The notes: generated by a model from the sequence alone, not told the origin. Numbered from the stretch's first letter, positions 1 to 7,112 are shown. The stretch is DNA of 11,258 nt from an uncultured Lactobacillus sp. (GCF_902491705.1 NZ_CABUIW010000065.1:1-11258), one strand, 5' to 3'. Numbers and translations are program-made.

Positions 1-436
1 TAGGTAAATCAAACCAGTTTTCTTTTGCAATACCTCGTGGTTTATCAAGTCTAAGCTTGCCATTGACAATCTTAGCTCGATCAGTTTTAAAGCCTTGCCT
101 TGGAGCTTTCTTTGACTTAAATCTAGGCTTGCCCCAATCAGGTTGAGCCTTATCAAAAAAGTTTTTCCAAGCCTTAGCCAAATCCTTAACGGCTAATTGG
201 AGACAGCGAGCAGATAACTCGTATTGCCAATCTTCTTTATTAGCTACTAATTCATCACGAACTCTGTGTTCATTAGGACTTAAATTATCTTGATCACTTA
301 AAGTATGAGCTTCATACATTGCTTGCCAAGTCTCTAAGCCTTTATTCCAGCAGTATCTGCGATAATCACATAAAGCATCAAGATGCTTTTGCATGGTTTT
401 ATTTACTTTTAGCTTAACTACCTGTGTTTTAATCAT
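1..436 (-). CDS. tnpB: IS200/IS605-family TnpB (OrfB), N-terminal part, cut by window edge
   Basis: About 145 residues of a transposon-encoded TnpB/OrfB protein are visible, starting MIKTQVVKLKVNKTMQKHLD and ending at the window edge. The N-terminal part matches the OrfB helix-turn-helix region: a basic beta strand, then the YRRYCWNKGLETWQAMY helix, then LQLAVKDLAKAWKNFFDKA and GKPRFKSKKAPRQGFKTD, all typical of IS605 OrfB. In this family TnpB is an RNA-guided nuclease made with an omega RNA from the element's 3' end. The RuvC catalytic acids, the zinc ribbon and the omega RNA would all lie off the left edge, so I cannot tell whether the gene is intact. The start is an ATG at 434-436 with a strong site (AGGAGGTGG, about 441-449) four bases upstream. 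No tnpA transposase lies upstream; the next gene is the end of malL. An IS607-type TnpB is the main alternative. Confidence 0.88.
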   Translation of the reverse strand, partial: MIKTQVVKLKVNKTMQKHLDALCDYRRYCWNKGLETWQAMYEAHTLSDQDNLSPNEHRVRDELVANKEDWQYELSARCLQLAVKDLAKAWKNFFDKAQPDWGKPRFKSKKAPRQGFKTDRAKIVNGKLRLDKPRGIAKENWFDLP

Positions 437-451
437 CTGTCCACCTCCTAT

Positions 452-481
452 GCAAACACAAGTTTAGCAAACAGACGTTTA
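452..481. repeat. 15-bp imperfect tandem repeat upstream of tnpB
   Basis: GCAAACACAAGTTTA (452-466) is followed directly by GCAAACAGACGTTTA (467-481), a 13/15 match. A third, more degraded copy begins at 481 with AAACACAAGCG. The repeat sits just before the tnpB ribosome binding site and may belong to the left end of the insertion element, but no transposon boundary can be fixed from one copy. Confidence 0.5.
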
Positions 482-514
482 AACACAAGCGAACAAAATA
501 TTAAATTTTCAATA

Positions 515-553
515 TAGAACTATTCTCCATGTTTATCTTTCTAAATAGTTCTA
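515..553. repeat. 10-bp perfect inverted repeat between malL and tnpB
   Basis: TAGAACTATT (515-524) and AATAGTTCTA (544-553) are exact reverse complements separated by 19 bases. The stem is AT-rich with no U-tract on the minus strand, so it is not a convincing terminator. It could be a subterminal structure of the tnpB element or a protein-binding palindrome. Confidence 0.45.
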
Positions 554-556
554 ATT

Positions 557-586
557 TCTACATTTTTCTATACTTATCTACATTTT
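557..586. repeat. Direct repeat TCTACATTTT, 20-bp period
   Basis: TCTACATTTT occurs at 557-566 and again at 577-586, immediately 3' of the malL stop codon. It may mark the junction between host sequence and the tnpB element, or be chance in AT-rich DNA. Confidence 0.35.
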
Positions 587-588
587 GG

Positions 589-2256
589 CTAACAGTTAAC
601 TTCCTCCTTTTTCAACACAACGCCTGCATAAGGCATCAAGGTCAATACTTCATCAGTTAACTTATATTCTCCAGCTTTCAGTATTTCTACTGAATAGTCA
701 GCTGGAAGATTAATCTTTATCTTTTTATCACTTAATGAAACAGCTACGATTGCACTTTGATCATCTAAATCTCGCTGATATACGTAACTATCTTTATCAG
801 TTGAGATCATGTAGTAAGTGCCGTCTTGGAACAGATCTTCTTTTTTAAGCTTTAACATGTCTTCATAGAAAGTAAGCATGCTGGAATCATTATTGTATTC
901 ACTGGCAACTGTCGCATCATTTTGGCTAGTGCCATTAATCCATGGCGTTGCGTCAGTGAAGCCATGATTCTTAGTATCGTTCCATTGCATTGGACCACGA
1001 GCTGGCAGTTTATGCGTATCGCTCACCATTTCCAAGGCTTTTTCTTTACCTATAACTTTTTCCGCATCTTTAAGCCAAGGACCAACAGTTTGATCTTCAA
1101 ATTGATCAACGCTGTTAAAATGCAAATTCTTAAGTCCAAGTTCTTCGCCGTAATAAATAATTGGAATTCCGCGTTGCAGATACATTAACATTGCTAAACT
1201 CTTAGCTTGAGTTTGCGTTTTAGCAACCCTAGTCGCAATTCTGGCCATATCGTGGTTGTTCCAATAAAGCGTAGGTTGAGACACACCAGCTAAAGTTTGT
1301 TGCCAGACAACCTGATTTTGCTTAAATGCGGTTAAATCAAGATCTTTAGGCTGATATTGATCTGAAAAGCGCTTATCAACATTTGAATCATCTTCAGTAA
1401 AGTAGCGGAATGTTATCACGCTATCCATTAAATGATTGCGTTTGGATGTGTAATCAACCGCTAAGTTGACGCTGGCACTTGCTGCTTCACCAAGTAGTAA
1501 GGCATCTGGATAATCTTGCTTGATTTGTTCACAGAATGGTCTCATCCATTCTTGCACTTGAGGCAAGTTAGCGAAAAATGGTTCGGCAATAATTGGCTTA
1601 TCGTCACCATCAACAGTAGGATAATTTTGTTGCAAATTAGCTTTGCCAATGTGAATAAAGGCATCAAGACGCAGGCCATCAATTCCCTTATTAAGCCAAA
1701 ATTCGGCAACTTTTAACATAGCGTGACGAACTTCTGGGTTCTTCCAGTTAAGGTCTGGCATGCGCTTATCAAACAAGTGGAAATAAGATTGACCAGTTCC
1801 TGCTGGATCTGGTTCCCATACGCTGCCACCAAAGAATGAACCCCAATTATTAGGGCGCTTATTGTCATGTCCAGCGAAAATATAATAGTCACGATACAGA
1901 CTATCTGGATTTTTAATCGCATCTTGGAACCATGGATGTTGATCTGAAGTATGATTCAAAACAAAGTCCATGATGATGTGAATACCTGCCTTGTGTAAGT
2001 CTTTGATTAAGTTTTCCATGTCTTCCATCGTTCCCATATGAGGATCGATAGCAAAGTAGTTAGAAACGTCGTAGCCATTATCTACTTGAGGCGAAACAAA
2101 AATAGGATTCAGCCAAACGGCGTTGATCCCCAAATTCTTTAAATATGGGATACGCTTGCGAATACCGTTAAGATCGCCGATACCGTCATCGTTGCTATCT
2201 TGAAAAGACTTAGGATAAATTTGATAAATAATTGCGTGATCGTACCAATGTGCCAT
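589..2256 (-). CDS. malL: GH13 alpha-glucosidase (MalL-like, probably alpha-1,4-acting on malto-oligosaccharides)
   Basis: A 555-residue cytoplasmic glycoside hydrolase; no signal peptide. All GH13 regions are present: DFVLNH (97-102), GLRLDAF with nucleophile Asp198, LLGE with acid/base Glu257, and NNHD with Asp336. The N-terminal YQIYPKSFQDSNDDGIGDL is typical of the oligo-1,6-glucosidase/trehalose-6-phosphate hydrolase/dextran glucosidase group. The residue after the nucleophile is Ala199; in GH13_31 enzymes Val here goes with alpha-1,6 activity and Ala or Thr with alpha-1,4. Region V reads MPDLN, between the QPDLN of oligo-1,6-glucosidases and MPKLN of neopullulanases. The role is to release glucose from imported maltodextrins. 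I chose the ATG at 2254-2256; the upstream in-frame GTG at 2269-2271 overlaps the ribosome binding site itself. Family membership is secure; exact substrate is inferred. Confidence 0.9.
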   Translation of the reverse strand: MAHWYDHAIIYQIYPKSFQDSNDDGIGDLNGIRKRIPYLKNLGINAVWLNPIFVSPQVDNGYDVSNYFAIDPHMGTMEDMENLIKDLHKAGIHIIMDFVLNHTSDQHPWFQDAIKNPDSLYRDYYIFAGHDNKRPNNWGSFFGGSVWEPDPAGTGQSYFHLFDKRMPDLNWKNPEVRHAMLKVAEFWLNKGIDGLRLDAFIHIGKANLQQNYPTVDGDDKPIIAEPFFANLPQVQEWMRPFCEQIKQDYPDALLLGEAASASVNLAVDYTSKRNHLMDSVITFRYFTEDDSNVDKRFSDQYQPKDLDLTAFKQNQVVWQQTLAGVSQPTLYWNNHDMARIATRVAKTQTQAKSLAMLMYLQRGIPIIYYGEELGLKNLHFNSVDQFEDQTVGPWLKDAEKVIGKEKALEMVSDTHKLPARGPMQWNDTKNHGFTDATPWINGTSQNDATVASEYNNDSSMLTFYEDMLKLKKEDLFQDGTYYMISTDKDSYVYQRDLDDQSAIVAVSLSDKKIKINLPADYSVEILKAGEYKLTDEVLTLMPYAGVVLKKEEVNC

Positions 2257-2264
2257 AATTTTTT

Positions 2265-2269
2265 CCTCC
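2265..2269 (-). promoter_or_regulatory. malL ribosome binding site (decides start)
   Basis: GGAGG on the minus strand, 8 bases before the ATG at 2256. A GTG that would add five residues overlaps this motif and has no site of its own, so the shorter protein is preferred. Confidence 0.8.
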
Positions 2270-2290
2270 ACGCATAGTTTAATTGATTAA

Positions 2291-2304
2291 AGAAACCGTT
2301 TTCA
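2291..2304 (-). promoter_or_regulatory. LacI/CcpA-type operator at malL promoter
   Basis: The minus strand reads TGAAAACGGTTTCT, matching 13 of 14 positions of the cre consensus TGWAARCGYTWNCW, and the core GAAAACGGTTTC is a near-perfect palindrome around a central CG. It lies across the expected transcription start and the edge of the -10 box, a position suited to repression. Either CcpA or the LacI-type regulator at 3642-4592 could bind; sequence alone does not decide. Confidence 0.7.
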
Positions 2305-2332
2305 ATACATTGGTGGATGTTACCGGTATCAA
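2304..2332 (-). promoter_or_regulatory. Putative malL promoter
   Basis: On the minus strand TTGATA (2327-2332) is followed after 17 bases by TGTATT (2304-2309); the -35 matches 5/6 and the -10 matches 4/6. The -35 abuts the U-tract of the ackA terminator. A weaker alternative uses TTGAAA inside the operator as -35. Confidence 0.45.
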
Positions 2333-2360
2333 AAAATGAATCCCTTTAGGGGATGCATTT
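2331..2360 (-). terminator. Rho-independent terminator after ackA
   Basis: ATCCC (2340-2344) pairs with GGGAT (2350-2354) around a 5-base loop. After one mismatch, AAATG/CATTT (2334-2338 and 2356-2360) extends the stem. On the minus strand the hairpin runs into six U residues (2331-2336). It lies 18 bases past the ackA stop and would at least partly separate ackA from malL transcription. Confidence 0.65.
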
Positions 2361-2377
2361 AATATTTCCTATTCTTT

Positions 2378-3556
2378 TTAACGTGTTAAACGAATTACTT
2401 CACGAGCAATCATTAATTCTTCATTAGTTGGTACAATCAAAGCCTTCACCTTTGAATCAGGCATAGAGATGAACTTTTCGCCGTCAGTTCTGTTAGCCTT
2501 GTAGTCTGGCTTCAAACCTAAATACTTCAAGTATGACATTACACCAGCACGAACACCAGAGTCATGTTCACCAACACCAGCAGTGAAGACAATACCGTCA
2601 ACACCGTCCATTTCTGCAGCATACGCACCAACATAACGTACAACACGGTTAATAAAGATGCGGCGTGCAAGCTTAGCTTTCTTTTCCTTACTTTCAATCA
2701 AGTCACGCATATCAGATGAAACGCCTGAAATACCAAGTAAGCCAGATTCATGGTTAAGCATATCAACTGCTTCATCAATTGACATACCTGTTTTATGCAT
2801 CAAGCGTTGTAAAGCAGATGGATCAAAGTCACCGCTACGAGTACCCATTGTTACACCAGTTAAAGGACTAAAGCCCATTGAGGTATCAAATGACTTGCCA
2901 TGCTTAACTGCAGTAACTGAAGCACCTGAGCCTAAGTGACAAACAATTAATTTAACAATGTTAGGGTTTTTACCCATCATTCTAGCGGCACGGCGTGCTA
3001 CATATTCAACTGAAATACCGTGGGCACCATATTTACGAATGGCATCTTCTTCATAATACTTATAAGGAATTGAATATAAATAGTGCACTGGATCAAGGCT
3101 TGTGTGATATGAAGTATCAAATACCGCTACTTGTGGCACGTTAGGAATAGTTTCCATAAAAGCCTTGATACCTGTTGCTTCAGGAATATTGTGTAAAGGT
3201 GCAAGTTCTCCTAAATCAAAAATTTGTTGGAGCTTCTTTTGGTCAATAACAGCAGAATCTTTAAAGATTTCACCACCGTTAACGACTCTGTGACCTACAC
3301 CAGCAATTTCTTTTAAGTCTTTAACTACATTGAATTTTTTCAAGTCATCCATTAATAATTTAACAGCTGCAGCTTGGTTAGGAATTGCTGTGTTTTTGAT
3401 ATATTCTTTGCCGTTACTAAGCTTAATCTTAAATACCGCATTATCCATTCCGACACGGTCAGCCATACCTGAGGCAATTACATGTTCATCTGGAAAAGAA
3501 AATAACTTGTATTTAAAAGATGAACTGCCTGAATTAATTGCTAAAACTTTTTTCAT
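2378..3556 (-). CDS. ackA: Acetate kinase
   Basis: A 392-residue cytoplasmic enzyme converting acetyl phosphate and ADP to acetate and ATP; family length is about 390-400. Visible motifs include the N-terminal VLAINSGSSSFKYKLF, GHR with Arg90, His122, FDTSYH with Asp147, HGIS with His179, TGVTMGTRSGD with Arg240, FTAGVGEH (adenine/phosphate loop) and the C-terminal TNEELMIAREV with Glu380. These correspond to catalytic residues of characterised acetate kinases. Two signature positions differ from the usual form: GHRVVNGGE has Asn93 where His is common, and HLGSGAS has Ser210 where HLGNGAS is usual. The start ATG has AAGAGG six bases upstream. Its place between a LacI-type regulator and malL suggests it serves maltodextrin fermentation and may be one of several ack paralogues; the paralogue point is inference. 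Confidence 0.95.
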   Translation of the reverse strand: MKKVLAINSGSSSFKYKLFSFPDEHVIASGMADRVGMDNAVFKIKLSNGKEYIKNTAIPNQAAAVKLLMDDLKKFNVVKDLKEIAGVGHRVVNGGEIFKDSAVIDQKKLQQIFDLGELAPLHNIPEATGIKAFMETIPNVPQVAVFDTSYHTSLDPVHYLYSIPYKYYEEDAIRKYGAHGISVEYVARRAARMMGKNPNIVKLIVCHLGSGASVTAVKHGKSFDTSMGFSPLTGVTMGTRSGDFDPSALQRLMHKTGMSIDEAVDMLNHESGLLGISGVSSDMRDLIESKEKKAKLARRIFINRVVRYVGAYAAEMDGVDGIVFTAGVGEHDSGVRAGVMSYLKYLGLKPDYKANRTDGEKFISMPDSKVKALIVPTNEELMIAREVIRLTR

Positions 3557-3602
3557 AATATACCTCTTAAAAGTGATTCTCTATAATTTATCTCTTATCA
3601 CA

Positions 3603-3617
3603 AGTATAGCGCTTTCA
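3603..3617 (-). promoter_or_regulatory. ackA promoter -10 and overlapping cre-like site
   Basis: The minus strand reads TGAAAGCGCTATAC (3604-3617), matching 12 of 14 positions of the cre consensus. Its right half contains TATACT (3603-3608), the best -10 box upstream of ackA. No good -35 is seen. In this position bound CcpA or LacI-type protein would block RNA polymerase. Some firmicute ackA genes are instead activated by CcpA from a site further upstream. Confidence 0.55.
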
Positions 3618-3641
3618 ACTGGATGATAAAAAACTTTTTTG

Positions 3642-4592
3642 TTACCTAGTTGATCCGCGTCTAATTAATTTAGGCTTGAGCATTACTTCACCTTGAGGTG
3701 AACCTGATTGAGCGATCTTTTGCAAAAGCATTTTAGCAAGCATTTCACCCATCTCAAAAATTGGCTGCTTAATTGTAGTTAATTTAGGGTTAGAAACCTG
3801 ATCCAAAAAGACACCATCAAAGCCGATTACACCAAAGTCTTCAGGGATTCGTGCATCTTGCTCTTGTAATTCACGGACCACACCGACTGCAATACGGTCA
3901 CTAGCACAGATAAAACAAGTATCCTTTTTAAATTCTTTAAAGTGATCATGAACCAACTTTTGAGCTGCATGACTATGGTTAGAAACACGATAAATTTGTG
4001 GAATCAGTTGATGTTGCTGCAAAGTATTGATATAGCCAGCTTCACGAGAATATTCAAATGGTTCCTTAATATCAATCCCGATAAAAATAATATGCTTATA
4101 CAAGCGATCTAAGGCATATTGCGTAGCCATTTTTTCTGCAGCTTGGTTATCACTGTCAACGAAGTCATAGCCACGGTGATTTTCACCAAACAAAACAAAT
4201 GGCTTATCTAACTTATCAAACATTTCATAATTTTTATTGCGCGCACCAGTAATTAAATAGCCATCTGCACGACCCTTTTCAATTTGATTAGGATCTGTTA
4301 CCAATTGCATCGCATATTGCTTAGAGTTTAAACCACGAGCAAAGCCAAACAGCAAGTTCATATAATAGGGCTCTGTCGTATCAATATCTTCCAAAGTAAC
4401 AAATTTAACCACATTCGAGCGATTATTAACTAAGGCCTGAGCAATAGAGTTAGGATGATAGTTTAAGTTTTCCATCGCCTTTTCGACCATTGCCCGCAGT
4501 TCTGGCGTTACTTGTTCAGGGTGATTAATCACCCGTGATACCGTCATTTTAGAAACATTTGCTTCTTTAGCTACATCAGATAAAGTTGTCAT
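3642..4592 (-). CDS. LacI-family transcriptional repressor, probable maltose regulator (MalR-like)
   Basis: A 316-residue DNA-binding protein. Residues 3-25 form the LacI helix-turn-helix (TLSDVAKEANVSKMTVSRVI), followed by the hinge helix near 47-60 (PNSIAQALVNNRS) and a periplasmic-binding-protein-like sensor domain from about 62 to 310 (VVKFVTLED, DGYLITG, FICASDRIAVGVVRELQ, FGVIGFDG). The ligand is probably a malto-oligosaccharide, judging by the neighbouring malL and ackA, but no ligand residues can be assigned. A cre/LacI-like palindrome at 2291-2304 is a plausible operator. The ATG has AGGA five bases upstream, located inside the end of the phosphatase gene. Only 7 bases separate the two genes, so they are probably cotranscribed. 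No clear terminator follows, so some readthrough into ackA is possible. Confidence 0.9.
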   Translation of the reverse strand: MTTLSDVAKEANVSKMTVSRVINHPEQVTPELRAMVEKAMENLNYHPNSIAQALVNNRSNVVKFVTLEDIDTTEPYYMNLLFGFARGLNSKQYAMQLVTDPNQIEKGRADGYLITGARNKNYEMFDKLDKPFVLFGENHRGYDFVDSDNQAAEKMATQYALDRLYKHIIFIGIDIKEPFEYSREAGYINTLQQHQLIPQIYRVSNHSHAAQKLVHDHFKEFKKDTCFICASDRIAVGVVRELQEQDARIPEDFGVIGFDGVFLDQVSNPKLTTIKQPIFEMGEMLAKMLLQKIAQSGSPQGEVMLKPKLIRRGSTR

Positions 4593-4599
4593 TTTATTC

Positions 4600-5373
4600 C
4601 TATTCCAAATACATCTTTCTAAATCTATCTAAATCTTTTTGACTAAAACCAAGCTCTTTTTTGAAAAATGCATCAAAACTGCCCCAACCTTTACGAATTG
4701 TTTCAGTAATGCCGCGAATGGCCGGTCCTTCACCTTTAGTCAAATTCATTTTTGAAACGAGCTTTGCAATTTGATTTTCATCAGGATATTGCTTAGAGAT
4801 GGCGAAGTCGTAAAGTTCATTAGTAAGTAAATAGTCTTGGGCGATCGTATCATCATCAACGCCAAGAGCAGTTAAGATTAAAGCCGACGTCATACCAGTA
4901 CGGTCTTTACCGGCACTACAGTGATATACAAGGGCATCTTCTTCAGGTAATTCGATTAGTTCCGCAAAAATCTTGGCAAATTCTTCTTGGCTATGCGTAT
5001 TAAGCAAAACTTGTTGATAGATCTTGCCTAAGAAGTTATCACCCATATCAGGAATATGATGGATGAATCTATATAACTTATTATCGCCCTTATTTTCTTT
5101 AGGATTTTCTGAATAAATATGAGCATCTACGTATCTAACGCCAGGCCATCTTTTATCTGGCGCGGCGTTTTGTTCATATTTTGAACGTAAATCTATATCA
5201 ACAACAATGCGGCGATCAGCGAGCTTTTTTTCATCTTCTTCTGATAAAGAACTAAGTGAATCAGAACGATAAATTTTATTCCACTTTACATGTTGCCCTT
5301 TATTATTTTTATAGCCGCCAATATCTCTGAAGTTAAGTGGCCCATCTAAAGCTAAGATTCTTTCATGTTCCAT
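4600..5373 (-). CDS. Tyrosine-protein phosphatase family protein (Y_phosphatase3 / LipA-like)
   Basis: A 257-residue cytoplasmic phosphatase. The P-loop HCSAGKDRTG places the nucleophile at Cys152 and phosphate-binding Arg at 158. The N-terminal LNFRDIGGY (13-21), YRSDSLSSL (35-43) and DIDLRS (59-64) are the standard motifs of the bacterial tyrosine phosphatase group that includes Listeria LipA. Members act on phosphotyrosine and some also on phosphoinositides; the substrate here is unknown. The ATG start lacks a strong ribosome site at normal spacing (AAGGGCGGCAG lies 6-16 bases upstream). It is the first gene of a two-gene unit with the LacI regulator and has a consensus -10 just upstream. 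Why a phosphatase sits with a sugar regulator is unclear. Confidence 0.9.
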   Translation of the reverse strand: MEHERILALDGPLNFRDIGGYKNNKGQHVKWNKIYRSDSLSSLSEEDEKKLADRRIVVDIDLRSKYEQNAAPDKRWPGVRYVDAHIYSENPKENKGDNKLYRFIHHIPDMGDNFLGKIYQQVLLNTHSQEEFAKIFAELIELPEEDALVYHCSAGKDRTGMTSALILTALGVDDDTIAQDYLLTNELYDFAISKQYPDENQIAKLVSKMNLTKGEGPAIRGITETIRKGWGSFDAFFKKELGFSQKDLDRFRKMYLE

Positions 5374-5414
5374 CTTTAACTGCCGCCCTTTCTTGTGAAT
5401 TTATTAACACCTTT

Positions 5415-5420
5415 ATTATA
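5415..5420 (-). promoter_or_regulatory. -10 box for phosphatase-lacI unit
   Basis: A perfect TATAAT on the minus strand, two bases past the U-tract of the ABC-gene terminator and about 41 bases before the phosphatase start. No convincing -35 is present at the normal distance. Confidence 0.5.
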
Positions 5421-5422
5421 GC

Positions 5423-5449
5423 AAAAAAAGAGCCGATTATAATCGACTC
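5423..5449 (-). terminator. Rho-independent terminator after ABC transporter gene
   Basis: On the minus strand GAGTCGAT (5442-5449) pairs with ATCGGCTC (5430-5437), 8 bp with one G-U pair and a TATA loop, followed by seven U residues (5423-5429). It begins 9 bases after the stop codon. Confidence 0.9.
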
Positions 5450-5457
5450 AAATTTAG

Positions 5458-7038
5458 CTACTTTTTCACTAATTGATGATTTTCAATTTGCCAGGATGTA
5501 AAACCATATTTCTTTATTAGGTCAAAATTAATGTGGTGTGCACTTTCAACTATTGTCTTTGGCGTATTGTACAAAATCTTTCTAATTTCATCTGAGTTTT
5601 TCTCATCAAGTGCAGCGGTAATTTCATCAAGTAAAATAATTGGCCGATCTCGCAATAACGCTCTAGCGATAACTAGCCTTTGTTTTTGCCCACCTGATAA
5701 ATCTTCTTTTTCCGGATGAATTACTCGCTCTAATGGATCATTTCCTAACTCGTCAACCAATCCAACTTCGTTTAATACTTTTAGTAGCTGTTGATCTGTA
5801 AATGATTCGCCTAAGCAAAGATTATCTTTAATCGTTCCTTGGAATAGCCATGGCGTTTGTGCAATATAAACTGATTGAACTGGGTTAGGATTCTCGCCAC
5901 CAATTTTTATTGTGCCATGCGTTGGCTTAAGTAGGCCAGAAATCATATTAAGCAGAGTACTTTTACCTGATCCAGATGGGCCTTGAAGTAATACCTTTTG
6001 CCCATAAGTTAAATCGAAATTCACATTTTGATAAATCGGATGATCTTTGTAAATTAAGCTGACATCGCTAAATTCAATGTCTGGTTCAGAATTATCTGTC
6101 TCAGCTTCTTCAAAAATGTCTTGCTTAGCAAGCTTAATTTTTCTAATTTCGGTGGTACTGGCAACTTGTGCCCAATACTGCATTAATCCACGGAAGTTTT
6201 GTACAACACTATTAGCTGATAAGGTTAACGAAAGCAGTGCGCTAATTGTTACACCAAATTGGTGCGTAGTAATAAAGTAAAAACCAATTGCCCATGGAGC
6301 AATAATTGCTAAAACCGTGAAAAGTAAGTTAGCATATTGAATCCACCACTGCAGGTTTTCTTGCTTTAATAAAGTATTTTCACTAGTTTCAACATCTTGG
6401 CTAACTCGTTTAAAGAACGGTTTTTGAGCTTGATATTGCAAAATATCACGCATCCCCTTGAACCAGTCACTTGCTGAGCGCATCATTTTGCTATTTTCAT
6501 TACTCCATTGCTCACCTAACTGTCCCAGCTTATTTTTACCAAAAAGCATTGGGATGAGGCTTAAACATGAGAAAGCAACAAAGATGATCCCCATTAATAA
6601 GTTTACTCTCAGAACATAGATCGTTGAAATAACTGCAGCCGTCCCAGTTGACAAAATGCCAGCGATTACAGCAAAATATTGATCATCAATTTTGGTAGCA
6701 TCATTACTAATATGATTAAGTCCACTAGCAGCATCTTCTTTTAAGGCGAAGCTATTAATCAACATTGTTTTCTTCAGCTTCACTCTAAGACGCTTACGAG
6801 CCATGTTAAGAAAAATATTCTGCAAAACAATGGCAGTATATGTGGCAATGAAAATAATTGTACTTTTAATCAAAAATAGGATTAATTCTGTGCCACTTTT
6901 ACCAACTAAATTTGGAAATTGTCCCAAGATTATACCGTTGATAACTCCTTCAAAGCCACCAGCGATTAAAGTAATGACAATAAGGATAAGTAGCCAAAAT
7001 GGCAAATTTTTAATGATCCATTTGAAGTTTACGTTCAT
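5458..7038 (-). CDS. ABC half-transporter: fused membrane and ATP-binding domains (exporter type)
   Basis: About 526 residues. The N-terminal 310 or so form an exporter-type membrane domain with roughly six hydrophobic segments (near 15-40, 53-77, 124-145, 147-167, 237-259, 262-282). The C-terminal part is the nucleotide-binding domain: Walker A GPSGSGKST (about 353-361), Q-loop AQTPWLFQGT, signature LSGGQKQR (about 447-454), Walker B ILLDE with the catalytic Glu, and a switch His in ESAHH. It should work as a homodimer, or pair with an unseen half, exporting a peptide, drug or lipid; the cargo is unknown. The start is uncertain: a GTG at 7045-7047 adds three residues and neither start has a strong ribosome site; I prefer the ATG. 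It follows an rgg-type gene, from which it is separated by a strong terminator, so it needs its own promoter. Possible Rgg control is inferred from adjacency only. Confidence 0.9.
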   Translation of the reverse strand: MNVNFKWIIKNLPFWLLILIVITLIAGGFEGVINGIILGQFPNLVGKSGTELILFLIKSTIIFIATYTAIVLQNIFLNMARKRLRVKLKKTMLINSFALKEDAASGLNHISNDATKIDDQYFAVIAGILSTGTAAVISTIYVLRVNLLMGIIFVAFSCLSLIPMLFGKNKLGQLGEQWSNENSKMMRSASDWFKGMRDILQYQAQKPFFKRVSQDVETSENTLLKQENLQWWIQYANLLFTVLAIIAPWAIGFYFITTHQFGVTISALLSLTLSANSVVQNFRGLMQYWAQVASTTEIRKIKLAKQDIFEEAETDNSEPDIEFSDVSLIYKDHPIYQNVNFDLTYGQKVLLQGPSGSGKSTLLNMISGLLKPTHGTIKIGGENPNPVQSVYIAQTPWLFQGTIKDNLCLGESFTDQQLLKVLNEVGLVDELGNDPLERVIHPEKEDLSGGQKQRLVIARALLRDRPIILLDEITAALDEKNSDEIRKILYNTPKTIVESAHHINFDLIKKYGFTSWQIENHQLVKK

Positions 7039-7112
7039 AGTTTTCACTACTTTCGTTTATACAAAAAATAGTATTTTAAGTACCATAATAATCATATTTG
7101 TTTATTAAAAAA

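Noticed and set aside
515..553. Terminator of malL
   Set aside because: The inverted repeat has a 19-base loop, an AT-rich stem and no U-tract on the minus strand.
2257..2271. Five-residue N-terminal extension of MalL from GTG at 2271
   Set aside because: The GTG overlaps the GGAGG ribosome site serving the ATG at 2256, and family proteins begin near that ATG.
3618..3641. AAAAAAGTTTTTT self-complementary run after the LacI-type gene
   Set aside because: Stem is all A-T with no room for a loop; not a credible terminator.
6803..7108. 101-codon open frame on the plus strand across the ABC gene start
   Set aside because: It is antisense to the membrane domain, has no ribosome site and is a shadow of the real gene.
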